Positions 1-7,871 of a stretch of DNA of 7,871 bases are shown one piece after another. The notes under the pieces were generated by a model, which saw nothing but the letters and a program-made list of their open reading frames with translations, was not told where the DNA came from and did no database searches. The position numbers and the translations under genes were made by a program. The DNA is from Leclercia sp. UBA7405 (GTDB taxonomy: Bacteria > Pseudomonadota > Gammaproteobacteria > Enterobacterales > Enterobacteriaceae): assembly GCA_002469605.1 (NCBI GenBank), contig DKMV01000163.1, forward strand, positions 1-7,871. The letters are read 5' to 3'. Positions within the stretch are counted from its first letter, which is position 1, and each line of letters opens with the position of its first letter.

Positions 1-635
1 AGCGCCTCTTCCTGATCGTGGGTAACGAAGACAAAGGTGATACCCAGCTTACGCTGCAGGGCTTTCAGCTCGTTCTGCATCTGTTTGCGCAGCTTATAAT
101 CCAGCGCCGAGAGCGACTCATCCAGCAGGAGCAGACGCGGTTTATTCACCACCGCCCGGGCAATCGCCACGCGCTGCTGCTGGCCGCCGGAGAGCTGATG
201 CGGTTTGCGCTGGGCAAAGGCCTCCAGCTGCACCATGCGCAGGGCGTCGGTGACGCGCGGAGCGATCTCGCTGGCCGGGGTTTTCTGCATGCGCAGGCCG
301 AAGGCGACGTTTTCGAACACCGTCATGTGGGGGAAGAGGGCGTAGCTCTGGAATACCGTATTGACGTGGCGATGTTCCGCCGACAGGTGGGTAATGTCTT
401 GTTGTTCAAGATGGATGTGGCCGGTATCTACGCTTTCCAGCCCGGCAATCAGGCGCAGGACCGTGGTTTTGCCACAGCCAGAGGGGCCAAGCAGCGTGAG
501 AAACTCGCCGTTATTGATGGTCAGATTAAGATCTGAGATAACGGTTTTACCGTCAAAACTCTTATTAATGCCCGACAAAAGCACCAGCGGTGACAGTGAA
601 CCTGGTTGTGTATTCAATTTTTGACTCTGTCCCAT
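1..635 (-). CDS. potA: Spermidine/putrescine ABC transporter ATP-binding protein PotA, N-terminal part (cut by window edge)
   Basis: This is the cytoplasmic ATPase that powers polyamine import through the PotB/PotC permease with binding protein PotD. Reading the minus strand from 635 gives about 211 complete codons before the edge, against about 378 residues in E. coli PotA. Visible motifs are Walker A GPSGCGKT at residues 50-57, the ABC signature LSGGQ at 148-152, Walker B ending LLLLDE with Asp172 and the catalytic Glu173, and the switch His206 in THDQEEA. Walker A falls at the same residue number as in E. coli. The C-terminal regulatory domain lies outside the window. I chose ATG 635 (protein starting MGQSQKLN) because it matches the E. 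coli N-terminus. An in-frame ATG at 653 would add six residues (MIRGVY), and neither start has a good Shine-Dalgarno sequence. The gene is divergent from pepT; potBCD would be expected beyond the left edge. Confidence 0.96.
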   Translation of the reverse strand, partial: MGQSQKLNTQPGSLSPLVLLSGINKSFDGKTVISDLNLTINNGEFLTLLGPSGCGKTTVLRLIAGLESVDTGHIHLEQQDITHLSAEHRHVNTVFQSYALFPHMTVFENVAFGLRMQKTPASEIAPRVTDALRMVQLEAFAQRKPHQLSGGQQQRVAIARAVVNKPRLLLLDESLSALDYKLRKQMQNELKALQRKLGITFVFVTHDQEEA

Positions 636-708
636 ATAAACGCCGCGAATCATTTAACGCAGCGGGGTTTGTGTTTAACCACCTTGGTGACTCTTAATGA
701 GGGCGGCC

Positions 709-737
709 ATTCTACGGCAAACCATTGAATTCGCCAA
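709..737 (-). promoter_or_regulatory. Probable sigma-70 promoter of potA
   Basis: On the minus strand, TTGGCG (737-732) and TAGAAT (714-709) are separated by exactly 17 bp. They match the -35 consensus at 4 of 6 positions and the -10 consensus at 5 of 6. Transcription would start near 702 and leave a leader of roughly 65-70 nt before the potA ATG at 635. The placement is sensible, but it rests on sequence match alone. Confidence 0.5.
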
Positions 738-816
738 TCCTTGATGCCCGCAGCCAGGCTATCTTTATTAACATGGGACGGGATAAACGAAAAAAGTTCT
801 CGTTAGCGGGATAAAA

Positions 817-830
817 GTGACCTGACGCAA
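817..830 (+). promoter_or_regulatory. FNR/CRP-like activator site of pepT, centred at -41.5
   Basis: GTGAC-CTGA-CGCAA keeps the TGA and CAA cores of an FNR site (TTGAT-N4-ATCAA). Its left half, AAAAGTGA, is closer to a CRP half-site, and it is flanked by A-rich and T-rich bases. The centre lies between 823 and 824. This is 41.5 bp upstream of the start predicted from the GATAAT -10, the classic class II activator position. From memory, Salmonella pepT is anaerobically induced and was reported to use a hybrid CRP-FNR site; this is very likely the homologous element. The match is only about 6 of 10 to the FNR consensus, so position and known biology carry much of the weight. Confidence 0.6.
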
Positions 831-852
831 TATTTGCCATTTACGGCTTATT

Positions 853-865
853 GATAATGTTGTCA
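853..865 (+). promoter_or_regulatory. pepT -10 element and predicted transcription start
   Basis: GATAAT at 853-858 matches TATAAT at 5 of 6 positions and puts the start near base 865, giving a leader of only about 21 nt. No recognisable -35 hexamer lies 17 bp upstream (830-835 reads ATATTT), as expected for a promoter that depends on an activator bound at -41.5. The Shine-Dalgarno GAGGGT (874-879) lies 6 bases before the ATG at 886. Confidence 0.6.
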
Positions 866-885
866 CAAAAAGTGAGGGTGACTGC

Positions 886-2112
886 ATGGATAAATTACTT
901 GAGCGTTTTTTACAGTACGTTTCGCTGGATACCCAATCTAAGCCGGGTGTCCGCCAGGTGCCGAGTACTGACGGCCAGTGGAAATTATTACAGCTGCTCA
1001 AGTCGCAGCTTGAAGAGCTTGGCCTGGTCAACGTCACATTAAGCGAAAAAGGTACGGTAATGGGAACGCTGCCGGCCAACGTCGAAGGCGCCATTCCGGC
1101 CATTGGATTCATTTCCCATGTTGATACCTCTCCCGATTTTAGCGGTAAAAACGTCAACCCGCAGATTGTCGAGAATTATCGCGGCGGCGATATAGCGCTG
1201 GGCGTCGGAGATGAAATCCTCTCTCCGGTGATGTTCCCGGTGCTGCATCAGCTGCTTGGCCATACGCTTATCACCACCGACGGCAAAACCCTGCTCGGGG
1301 CTGACGATAAGGCCGGGGTGGCCGAGATCATGACCGCGCTGGCGGTGCTTAAGGGCAAAAATATTCCCCACGGTGATATCCGCGTCGCCTTTACCCCGGA
1401 CGAAGAGGTGGGCAAAGGGGCGAAACATTTCGACGTGGCGGCCTTTGACGCGAAGTGGGCCTATACCGTGGACGGCGGGGGCGTGGGCGAGCTGGAGTTT
1501 GAAAACTTTAACGCCGCCTCGGTTAATATCCGCATTGTAGGTAACAACGTCCATCCCGGCACCGCCAAAGGGGTGATGGTCAACGCCCTGTCGCTGGCCG
1601 CGCGCATACATGCGGAAGTGCCCACCGAGGAGAGCCCGGAGCAGACCGAGGGCTATGAAGGCTTTTACCATCTCACCAGCATCAAGGGCACGGTGGATCG
1701 CGCCGATATGCACTACATCATCCGTGATTTCGACCGCAACGGCTTTGAAGCCCGCAAGCGCAAAATCATGGAGATTGCCAAAAAGGTGGGCAAGGGGTTA
1801 CACCCGGATTGCTACATCGAGCTGGTGATTGAAGACAGCTACTACAACATGCGGGAAAAGGTGATCGAGCACCCCTATATTCTGGAGGTTGCCCAGCAGG
1901 CGATGTGCGATTGCGATATCGAACCCCAGCTGAAACCGATCCGCGGCGGTACCGACGGCGCCCAGCTGTCGTTTATGGGATTACCCTGCCCGAATCTGTT
2001 TACCGGCGGCTATAACTACCACGGCAAACACGAGTTTGTGACCCTGGAGGGGATGGAGAAGGCGGTACAGGTAATTGTGCGCATAGCCGAGCTGACGGCA
2101 AAACAGCAGTAA
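886..2112 (+). CDS. pepT: Peptidase T (tripeptide aminopeptidase, zinc-dependent)
   Basis: PepT removes the N-terminal residue from tripeptides in the cytoplasm and helps recycle peptides to amino acids. The protein has 408 residues, the same as E. coli PepT, and belongs to the M20 family. All expected metal and catalytic residues are present at the numbering I recall from the Salmonella enzyme: His78 and Asp80 in SHVD, Asp140 in LLGADDKAG, Glu173 and Glu174 in [11 protein letters not shown], Asp196 in YTVDGG, and His379 in NYHGKHE. The middle part, containing NVHPGTAKG, is the usual M20 lid/dimerisation domain. The start at 886 is supported by a GAGGGT ribosome binding site and by alignment with the family N-terminus MDKLLERF. 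The gene stands alone on the plus strand, divergent from potA and convergent with roxA, with its own likely oxygen-responsive promoter and a terminator directly after the stop. It looks intact and ordinary. Confidence 0.98.
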   Translation: MDKLLERFLQYVSLDTQSKPGVRQVPSTDGQWKLLQLLKSQLEELGLVNVTLSEKGTVMGTLPANVEGAIPAIGFISHVDTSPDFSGKNVNPQIVENYRGGDIALGVGDEILSPVMFPVLHQLLGHTLITTDGKTLLGADDKAGVAEIMTALAVLKGKNIPHGDIRVAFTPDEEVGKGAKHFDVAAFDAKWAYTVDGGGVGELEFENFNAASVNIRIVGNNVHPGTAKGVMVNALSLAARIHAEVPTEESPEQTEGYEGFYHLTSIKGTVDRADMHYIIRDFDRNGFEARKRKIMEIAKKVGKGLHPDCYIELVIEDSYYNMREKVIEHPYILEVAQQAMCDCDIEPQLKPIRGGTDGAQLSFMGLPCPNLFTGGYNYHGKHEFVTLEGMEKAVQVIVRIAELTAKQQ

Positions 2113-2114
2113 AA

Positions 2115-2139
2115 AAAGGGTGGCGCTACGCCACCCTTT
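2115..2139. terminator. Bidirectional hairpin terminator between pepT and roxA
   Basis: A perfect 11-bp inverted repeat (AAAGGGTGGCG / CGCCACCCTTT) encloses a 3-base loop, CTA. Seven A residues at 2111-2117 become a U-run after the stem on the minus strand, making it a strong terminator for roxA. On the plus strand the stem is followed by TTTATCATCTT, a moderate tail suited to ending pepT. It fills almost all of the 33-bp gap between the two convergent stop codons. Confidence 0.88.
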
Positions 2140-2145
2140 ATCATC

Positions 2146-3270
2146 TTACTCCGACTCGAAGAACCAGTAGCCGCTGTTAACCAGCGCCGCCAGCATGGCG
2201 AGGAACGACGGGTCTTCCAGCGCATCACCAAACTTACTGGCGTTTAACACCATGTGGCTGGCAATAGCGTCCAGCGCCGGGCGGTGCGGTGAATCGAGCT
2301 TCTCGCCGTTCACAAACACTTCGCCGTTAATGCGCAGTACCCGCAGTCCGCCCAGACGTATCAGCTTGTCGCCCTGCTGTAGCGCATCGTAGATCTCGTC
2401 CGGCTGATAGGGCGGCTCCGGCGGCGAAACATCCAGCTCGTGACGGGACTGGCTGACAAACTCGCCAAACCACTGGTTGAACTGCTCCGGCTGGTTGATC
2501 AGATCCAGCATCATGCCGCGCAGCTTATCCAGCTCCGCGGGCAAAATATCGGCCGGATGGTCGCGGGTCGGCACGTCCGGGTCGGCATAGCGATGGCTGC
2601 CCAGCTCGCGCTGCAGCACGTAGTCGGCAAAGCTGCTGATCATCTCCCGGCCGCTCGGGGCGCGGAAGCCCACCGAATAGTTCATGGAGTTTTCCAGCGA
2701 CCAGCCTTCGTGCGGGAATCCTGGCGGGATATAGAGAATATCGCCCGGCTCCAGCTCTTCATCGATGATGCCTTCAAAGGGATCGACCTGCAGCAGGTCC
2801 GGGTGCGGGCAGTGCTGTTTCATCGGCACCTTCTCGCCCACGCGCCAGCGGCGACGGCCGGTGCCCTGAATAATAAAGACATCGTACTGATCGAGGTGGG
2901 GACCCACGCCGCCGCCGGGCACCGAGAAGGAGATCATCAGATCGTCCATTCGCCAGTCGGGCAGGGCGCGGAACGGGCGCATCAGGGCCGCGGTGGGTTC
3001 ATGCCAGTGGTTAACCGCCTGCACCAGCAGCGACCAGTTGCTCTCGCCGAGGTGGTCGTAACTTTCAAACGGACCGTGGCTAACCTGCCATTTTCCATCC
3101 TGATGGCTGACCAGACGGCTGTCGACCTCGTTTTCCATTGCCAGACCCGCCAGCTCGTCGGGAGAGAGTGGGTCGACAAAACTGGAGAAGCCGCGCTTGA
3201 GAACGACCGGGCGTTTCTGCCAGTAACGTTCAATAAAATCGGGCCAGTTAAGTGTTAATTGATAATCCAT
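2146..3270 (-). CDS. roxA: Ribosomal oxygenase RoxA (YcfD), uL16 arginine hydroxylase
   Basis: The protein has 374 residues (E. coli 373) and is a JmjC-type, Fe(II)/2-oxoglutarate-dependent dioxygenase. In E. coli this family hydroxylates an arginine (Arg81) of 50S ribosomal protein uL16. The iron triad is visible at the expected numbering: His125 and Asp127 in GPHLDQYD, and His187 in PPGFPHEG. Arg140 in TGRRRWRVG is the expected 2-oxoglutarate ligand. The C-terminal part is the helical dimerisation and winged-helix region. The start at 3270 (MDYQLTLNW) matches the family N-terminus; its Shine-Dalgarno is weak (GGA about 10 bases upstream). The C-terminus reads FFESE where E. coli, from memory, ends FFEG, a trivial difference. 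The gene lies 88 bp downstream of phoQ on the same strand, so it may be read partly from phoPQ transcripts as well as from its own promoter. Because the enzyme needs O2, its activity should respond to oxygen. Confidence 0.96.
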   Translation of the reverse strand: MDYQLTLNWPDFIERYWQKRPVVLKRGFSSFVDPLSPDELAGLAMENEVDSRLVSHQDGKWQVSHGPFESYDHLGESNWSLLVQAVNHWHEPTAALMRPFRALPDWRMDDLMISFSVPGGGVGPHLDQYDVFIIQGTGRRRWRVGEKVPMKQHCPHPDLLQVDPFEGIIDEELEPGDILYIPPGFPHEGWSLENSMNYSVGFRAPSGREMISSFADYVLQRELGSHRYADPDVPTRDHPADILPAELDKLRGMMLDLINQPEQFNQWFGEFVSQSRHELDVSPPEPPYQPDEIYDALQQGDKLIRLGGLRVLRINGEVFVNGEKLDSPHRPALDAIASHMVLNASKFGDALEDPSFLAMLAALVNSGYWFFESE

Positions 3271-3301
3271 ATTTATTTTCCGCAGGCTCTTACTGAGTCG
3301 G

Positions 3302-3307
3302 ATTATA
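3302..3307 (-). promoter_or_regulatory. Candidate -10 element for roxA
   Basis: A perfect TATAAT reads on the minus strand at 3307-3302, about 31 bp upstream of the roxA ATG at 3270. A start near 3295 would leave a leader of about 25 nt. No acceptable -35 hexamer is seen 16-18 bp upstream (GCACGC at 17 bp), and there is no TG extension. If real, the promoter is weak or needs an activator. Confidence 0.4.
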
Positions 3308-3326
3308 ACGGAAGCTCAGGGTCCGC

Positions 3327-3347
3327 GTGCGAGATTCGCGCTTTTTT
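3327..3347 (+). terminator. Terminator-like hairpin plus T-run on the plus strand (antisense side)
   Basis: On the plus strand, GTGCGA-GAT-TCGCGC can fold into a 6-bp stem (one G-U pair) with a 3-base loop, followed at once by six T residues (3342-3347). The polarity is wrong for phoQ or roxA, which read the other way. As a terminator it could only stop transcription entering the 3' end of phoQ from the roxA side. The stem is short, so this may be chance. Confidence 0.3.
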
Positions 3348-3358
3348 CGCCTCTGGCC

Positions 3359-4822
3359 TTACTTATCCCCTGCGCCGGGCTGCTGGCGACCAAAAATCGC
3401 CTCCATCCGCGCCCCGCCAAGCAGACTATCGCCGGTTTCGATCCGGCCATCATACTGCTCGACAATATCGCGGGCCACCGACAGCCCCACGCCCTGGCCC
3501 GGCCGCAAGGTGTCTGCACGCTGGCCGCGATCGAACACCTGGTCGCGCTTGCCTTTGGGGATCCCCGGACCGTCGTCTTCGACAAAAATGTGCAGCTGCT
3601 CTTCGTCCTGACGGGCGGAGACTTCAACAAATTCCAGGCAGTATTTACAGGCGTTATCCAGCAGGTTGCCCATCACTTCCATAAAGTCGTTTTTCTCGCC
3701 GATAAAGCTGATCTCCGGCGAGATATCCAGGCTGATGCTGACCCCTTTGCGCTGGTAAACCTTGTTAAGGGCCGAGGTGAGGTTATCCAGCAGAGGGGCA
3801 ACCGGATGCAGTTCCCGGCTCAGCAGGCCGCTGCCGGCGCGCATGCTGGCCCGGTGCAGGTAATAACCGATCTGCTGGGAGATACGGCTGATCTGCTCCA
3901 GCATTACCGGCTCGGCCTCATCGACGCTAAGCCTGGCGCTGCGCAGGGATCGCAGCGTGCTTTGTAATACCGCCAGCGGCGTTTTCAGGCTGTGGGTCAG
4001 GTCGGTAAGGGTGGTGCGGTATTTATCGTAGCGTTCACGCTCGCTTTTCAGCAGGCGGTTCAGGTTACGCACCAGGCTGGTGAGCTCCCGGGTGGTGACC
4101 GGATTGAGCATCTCCCGGTGGTGATCTTCCAGCTCGCGCACCTCTTTCGCCAGCGATTCAATCGGGCGCAGGCTCCACCAGGCCGCCATCCAGAGCAGCG
4201 GGATCACCAGCAGCAGGTTGGCAACCAGCACATAGACGAACCAGTTCCAGACCATATAGGACTGTTTAAGCTCTATCGGGATGGTGTCGATCACCACGAT
4301 GGTCAACTGGGGCATTTCGAGGGTAGCCGGATAGAGGTTGATGGCTACCGAGTGGGTCATTTCGCTGTCGTCATCGTCCTCGCGGATCTCGTTGAGCTGC
4401 TGCTGCATCGAGCGATCATCTCCCACCAGGCTGCTGGTGGTGTTCAGATCCGACTCCAGCTCATGGAAGCCATTGGTTCTGAGCCACTCAGGGCGGATGC
4501 GTTTAACCAGCCAGGGAACATCGCGCTGGGACCAGAGCAGCTGGCCTTTTTCATTATATATCAGCGTGATGGTCGGGCTCTGCCGATCCAGATGCTCCGG
4601 CATATCAATGCTGAGTTTGTTATTTTCCCAGCGGGCAAGCGTGTAAAAAAGGTTACTTTCGCCACGCAGCAGGCGGAAGGTGGTTTTATCAAAGCTGACG
4701 CTATAGCCAATCAGCGCAACCATGCCGTAGGCCAGGGAGAGCACCAGCACGACCGCGGCCGTTGCCAGCAGAAAGCGTACCCGCAGCGACAGCGGCAGGA
4801 AGTGGCGCAGGATTTTTTTCAT
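3359..4822 (-). CDS. phoQ: PhoQ sensor histidine kinase (Mg2+, acid pH, antimicrobial peptides)
   Basis: PhoQ is the inner-membrane sensor that phosphorylates PhoP when periplasmic divalent cations are low, or at acid pH or with cationic peptides. It has 487 residues, the same as Salmonella and one more than E. coli. Visible in order are a basic N-terminus, TM1 around residues 17-39, a periplasmic PAS-like sensor domain of about 40-192 with the acidic membrane-facing patch EDDDDSE (148-154), and TM2 around 193-215 with the polar Asn202. A HAMP domain of about 216-266 follows, then the phospho-acceptor His277 in THSLKTP and the HATPase domain. The latter has the N box (Asn386, Asn390), the G1 box DDGPGI (416-421) and the G2 box GQGVGL (442-447). 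The start codon directly follows the phoP stop with no gap, and no Shine-Dalgarno is evident. Translation is therefore probably coupled to phoP. Nothing suggests damage. Confidence 0.98.
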   Translation of the reverse strand: MKKILRHFLPLSLRVRFLLATAAVVLVLSLAYGMVALIGYSVSFDKTTFRLLRGESNLFYTLARWENNKLSIDMPEHLDRQSPTITLIYNEKGQLLWSQRDVPWLVKRIRPEWLRTNGFHELESDLNTTSSLVGDDRSMQQQLNEIREDDDDSEMTHSVAINLYPATLEMPQLTIVVIDTIPIELKQSYMVWNWFVYVLVANLLLVIPLLWMAAWWSLRPIESLAKEVRELEDHHREMLNPVTTRELTSLVRNLNRLLKSERERYDKYRTTLTDLTHSLKTPLAVLQSTLRSLRSARLSVDEAEPVMLEQISRISQQIGYYLHRASMRAGSGLLSRELHPVAPLLDNLTSALNKVYQRKGVSISLDISPEISFIGEKNDFMEVMGNLLDNACKYCLEFVEVSARQDEEQLHIFVEDDGPGIPKGKRDQVFDRGQRADTLRPGQGVGLSVARDIVEQYDGRIETGDSLLGGARMEAIFGRQQPGAGDK

Positions 4823-5497
4823 TTAGCGTAATTCGAACAGGTAGCCCTGGCCGCGAACGGTGGTAATCACCTCTTCCGGATACTGCGCCTGTATTTTCTT
4901 GCGCAGGCGGCCCATCAGCACGTCGATGGTATGGCTCTCGCGCAGCTCCGCATCGGGATACAGCTGGAGCATCAGGGAGTCTTTGCTGACCACTTTGCCG
5001 CTGTTGCGGATCAGGGTTTCGATAATGGTGTATTCAAAGGCGGTGAGTTTGATGGTCTCGTCATTGACCGAGAGCTCCCGACGGGAGAGATCGACCTGGA
5101 AGGGCGGGATCGAGATCACCTGCGAGGCCAGGCCGCTGTTACGACGCATCAGCGCCTGCATGCGGGCGGCGACCTCTTCAATGTGGAAGGGTTTGGTGAC
5201 GTAGTCATCTGCCCCGGCGCTGAGCACCTCGACCTTATCCTGCCAGCCTTCGCGGGCGGTTAATACCAGCACCGGTAAAGAGACATCGTGGCTGCGCCAG
5301 CGGCGGATCAGCGACAGGCCATCTTCGTCCGGCAGGCCTAAATCGACGATAGCGATATCCGGGAGGTGTTCATTGAGATAGTAGTCGGCTTCCCTGGCAT
5401 CTTCAGCATCATCCACCTGATGCCCCATTTCCTGAAGCTGTACCTTCAGGTGATGACGTAGTAACGCATTATCTTCGACAACCAGTACGCGCATCAT
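4823..5497 (-). CDS. phoP: PhoP response regulator (OmpR family)
   Basis: PhoP is the cytoplasmic transcription factor of the PhoPQ system. When phosphorylated by PhoQ it binds PhoP boxes and controls Mg2+ uptake, lipid A modification and peptide resistance genes. It has 224 residues from the first ATG. The receiver domain (about 1-120) has the acidic pair Glu8/Asp9, the phosphorylated Asp52 in [11 protein letters not shown] (Asp51 in 223-residue numbering), Thr80 and Lys102 in TKPF. The winged-helix DNA-binding domain (about 130-224) ends with [13 protein letters not shown], typical of the OmpR class. Two ATG codons stand in tandem at 5497 and 5494. AGGGAG (5508-5503) lies 5 bases from the first and 8 from the second, so the second (the E. 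coli form, MRVLV) is at least as likely to be used. The gene has its own PhoP-box promoter and lies downstream of purB. Confidence 0.98.
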   Translation of the reverse strand: MMRVLVVEDNALLRHHLKVQLQEMGHQVDDAEDAREADYYLNEHLPDIAIVDLGLPDEDGLSLIRRWRSHDVSLPVLVLTAREGWQDKVEVLSAGADDYVTKPFHIEEVAARMQALMRRNSGLASQVISIPPFQVDLSRRELSVNDETIKLTAFEYTIIETLIRNSGKVVSKDSLMLQLYPDAELRESHTIDVLMGRLRKKIQAQYPEEVITTVRGQGYLFELR

Positions 5498-5508
5498 CTC
5501 TTCTCCCT
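5487..5508 (-). promoter_or_regulatory. Possible MicA sRNA pairing site at the phoP translation start
   Basis: The phoP mRNA reads AUGCGCGU from the second ATG (5494-5487). This is the exact complement of ACGCGCAU near the 5' end of E. coli MicA as I remember it. AGGGA in the ribosome binding site (5508-5504) is also complementary to UCCCU further along MicA. MicA is known to repress phoP translation in E. coli by pairing around the start. The micA gene is not in this window, and I am relying on memory for its sequence. Confidence 0.4.
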
Positions 5509-5538
5509 ACTATAAATGGTCTGATTAGTTTAACGCTG

Positions 5539-5544
5539 ATTATG
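5539..5544 (-). promoter_or_regulatory. -10 element of the PhoP-dependent phoP promoter
   Basis: CATAAT (5544-5539, minus strand) matches the -10 consensus at 5 of 6 positions. It lies exactly 12 bp downstream of the PhoP box, the typical spacing for PhoP class II promoters. The predicted start is near 5532, leaving a leader of about 35 nt before phoP. The -35 region (TTAAAT) overlaps the PhoP box and is poor, as expected for an activated promoter. Confidence 0.75.
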
Positions 5545-5556
5545 TTGCGAGGGGGA

Positions 5557-5573
5557 TAAACATTTAATAAACC
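5557..5573 (-). promoter_or_regulatory. PhoP box (autoregulation of phoPQ)
   Basis: On the minus strand, GGTTTA-N5-TGTTTA occupies 5573-5557. It is the direct-repeat hexamer pattern recognised by PhoP dimers, with the consensus 5-bp spacer. Placement 12 bp upstream of the -10 is the canonical arrangement, and E. coli phoP has nearly the same box. It should give positive autoregulation in low Mg2+. Confidence 0.88.
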
Positions 5574-5587
5574 GGGGAGAAGGAGAA

Positions 5588-5611
5588 CCCTCTTTCCGGG
5601 AGGAAAGAGGG
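5588..5611 (-). other. Stable hairpin after purB, without a U-tract (partial terminator or 3'-end stabiliser)
   Basis: A perfect 10-bp inverted repeat (CCCTCTTTCC / GGAAAGAGGG) with a 4-base loop begins 9 bases after the purB stop. On the purB transcript the stem is followed by UUCUCCUUCUCC, which is pyrimidine-rich but not a proper U-run. On the plus strand the following bases are purine-rich. It could be a leaky terminator, an end protected from 3' exonucleases, or a Rho-linked end. It lies just 14 bp upstream of the PhoP box. Confidence 0.65.
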
Positions 5612-5620
5612 GTAAAGCGA

Positions 5621-7640
<2,020 letters not shown>

Positions 7641-7667
7641 ACTTACTCCTTTCTGTGTGCTAACGCA

Positions 7668-7871
7668 TTAAACGGCCAGCGGCAGACGCTGTTCGATAAT
7701 ACCGCCGCCAAGGCAGATTTCGCCGCTGTAGAAGACCGCAGACTGGCCGGGCGTTACCGCCGACACCGGCTCATCGAAACGTACTTCAATGCGCTCGTCG
7801 TCAATAGCGGTAATGGTGCAGGGGATATCGGTCTGGCGATAGCGGGTTTTTACCGTGCAGCGCAGCGTGCC
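7668..7871 (-). CDS. mnmA: tRNA-specific 2-thiouridylase MnmA, C-terminal end (cut by window edge)
   Basis: MnmA places the 2-thio group on the wobble uridine U34 of the Lys, Glu and Gln tRNAs, using sulfur relayed from IscS through the Tus proteins. The last 67 residues are visible, from [15 protein letters not shown] to [13 protein letters not shown], followed by TAA at 7670-7668. They form the C-terminal beta-barrel domain. The catalytic cysteines and the PP-loop lie upstream, beyond the window. E. coli MnmA has about 368 residues, so this is roughly the final fifth. The window edge falls exactly on a codon boundary. It is followed after 27 bp by hflD, the conserved arrangement. Confidence 0.95.
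   Translation of the reverse strand, partial: GTLRCTVKTRYRQTDIPCTITAIDDERIEVRFDEPVSAVTPGQSAVFYSGEICLGGGIIEQRLPLAV

Noticed and set aside
18..536. Plus-strand open frame (172 codons) opposite potA
   Set aside because: The minus strand encodes PotA with Walker A, signature and Walker B motifs across the same bases; the plus frame is its shadow.
851..865. TTGATAATGTTGTC as an FNR box for pepT
   Set aside because: Only the left half matches, and it overlaps the -10 and start, where an activator could not work; the site centred between 823 and 824 fits far better.
1039..1713. Minus-strand open frame (224 codons) opposite pepT
   Set aside because: Shadow of pepT; all PepT metal ligands are present in the sense frame.
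2440..3258. Plus-strand open frame (272 codons) opposite roxA
   Set aside because: Fully contained antisense to roxA, which has intact catalytic residues; no recognisable domain.
3992..4831. Plus-strand open frame (279 codons) opposite phoQ
   Set aside because: It mirrors phoQ codon structure, with composition rich in His, Gln, Arg and Gly as is typical of shadow frames, and has no supporting promoter or start signal.

Overview
The window is a conserved chromosomal block from a member of the Enterobacteriaceae. Every gene is recognisable by family motifs and length, and the order potA, pepT, roxA (ycfD), phoQ, phoP, purB, hflD, mnmA is the order I know from Escherichia coli and Salmonella. 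The proteins are close to, but not identical with, the E. coli and Salmonella ones, and coding regions are fairly GC-rich. A relative such as Enterobacter, Klebsiella or Kosakonia is plausible, but I cannot name the genus from this window. I see no mobile element, tRNA, rRNA, CRISPR array or phage gene.

Layout. Bases 1-635 (minus) hold the N-terminal part of potA, the ATPase of the spermidine/putrescine importer, cut by the window edge. Bases 636-885 are a divergent control region: a sigma-70-like potA promoter on the minus strand, and on the plus strand a -10 for pepT with a CRP/FNR-like site centred at -41.5. pepT (886-2112, plus) encodes the tripeptidase. It converges on roxA (2146-3270, minus), and a strong hairpin terminator lies between them. 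Upstream of roxA come phoQ (3359-4822) and phoP (4823-5497), which abut exactly, then purB (5621-6991), hflD (7011-7640) and the 3' end of mnmA (7668-7871), all on the minus strand.

How the genes work together. mnmA, hflD and purB are closely spaced (27 and 19 bp gaps) and look like one transcription unit: tRNA 2-thiolation, a membrane-associated modulator of phage lysogeny, and adenylosuccinate lyase. purB carries an internal PurR-like operator at codons 62-67, the position known for the E. coli roadblock operator. phoP has its own PhoP-dependent promoter: a PhoP box, 12 bp, then a -10. An unusual 10-bp hairpin with no U-tract separates it from purB. phoPQ is the Mg2+/antimicrobial-peptide/acid sensing two-component system. 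roxA, an uL16 arginine hydroxylase, follows phoQ after 88 bp and has a perfect TATAAT in its leader.

I found no convincing undescribed system. The observations worth a second look are regulatory: the pepT hybrid site, the PurR roadblock site, the hairpin between purB and phoP, a possible MicA pairing site at the phoP start, a plus-strand terminator-like element behind roxA, and an altered HflD C-terminus around the purB ribosome binding site.
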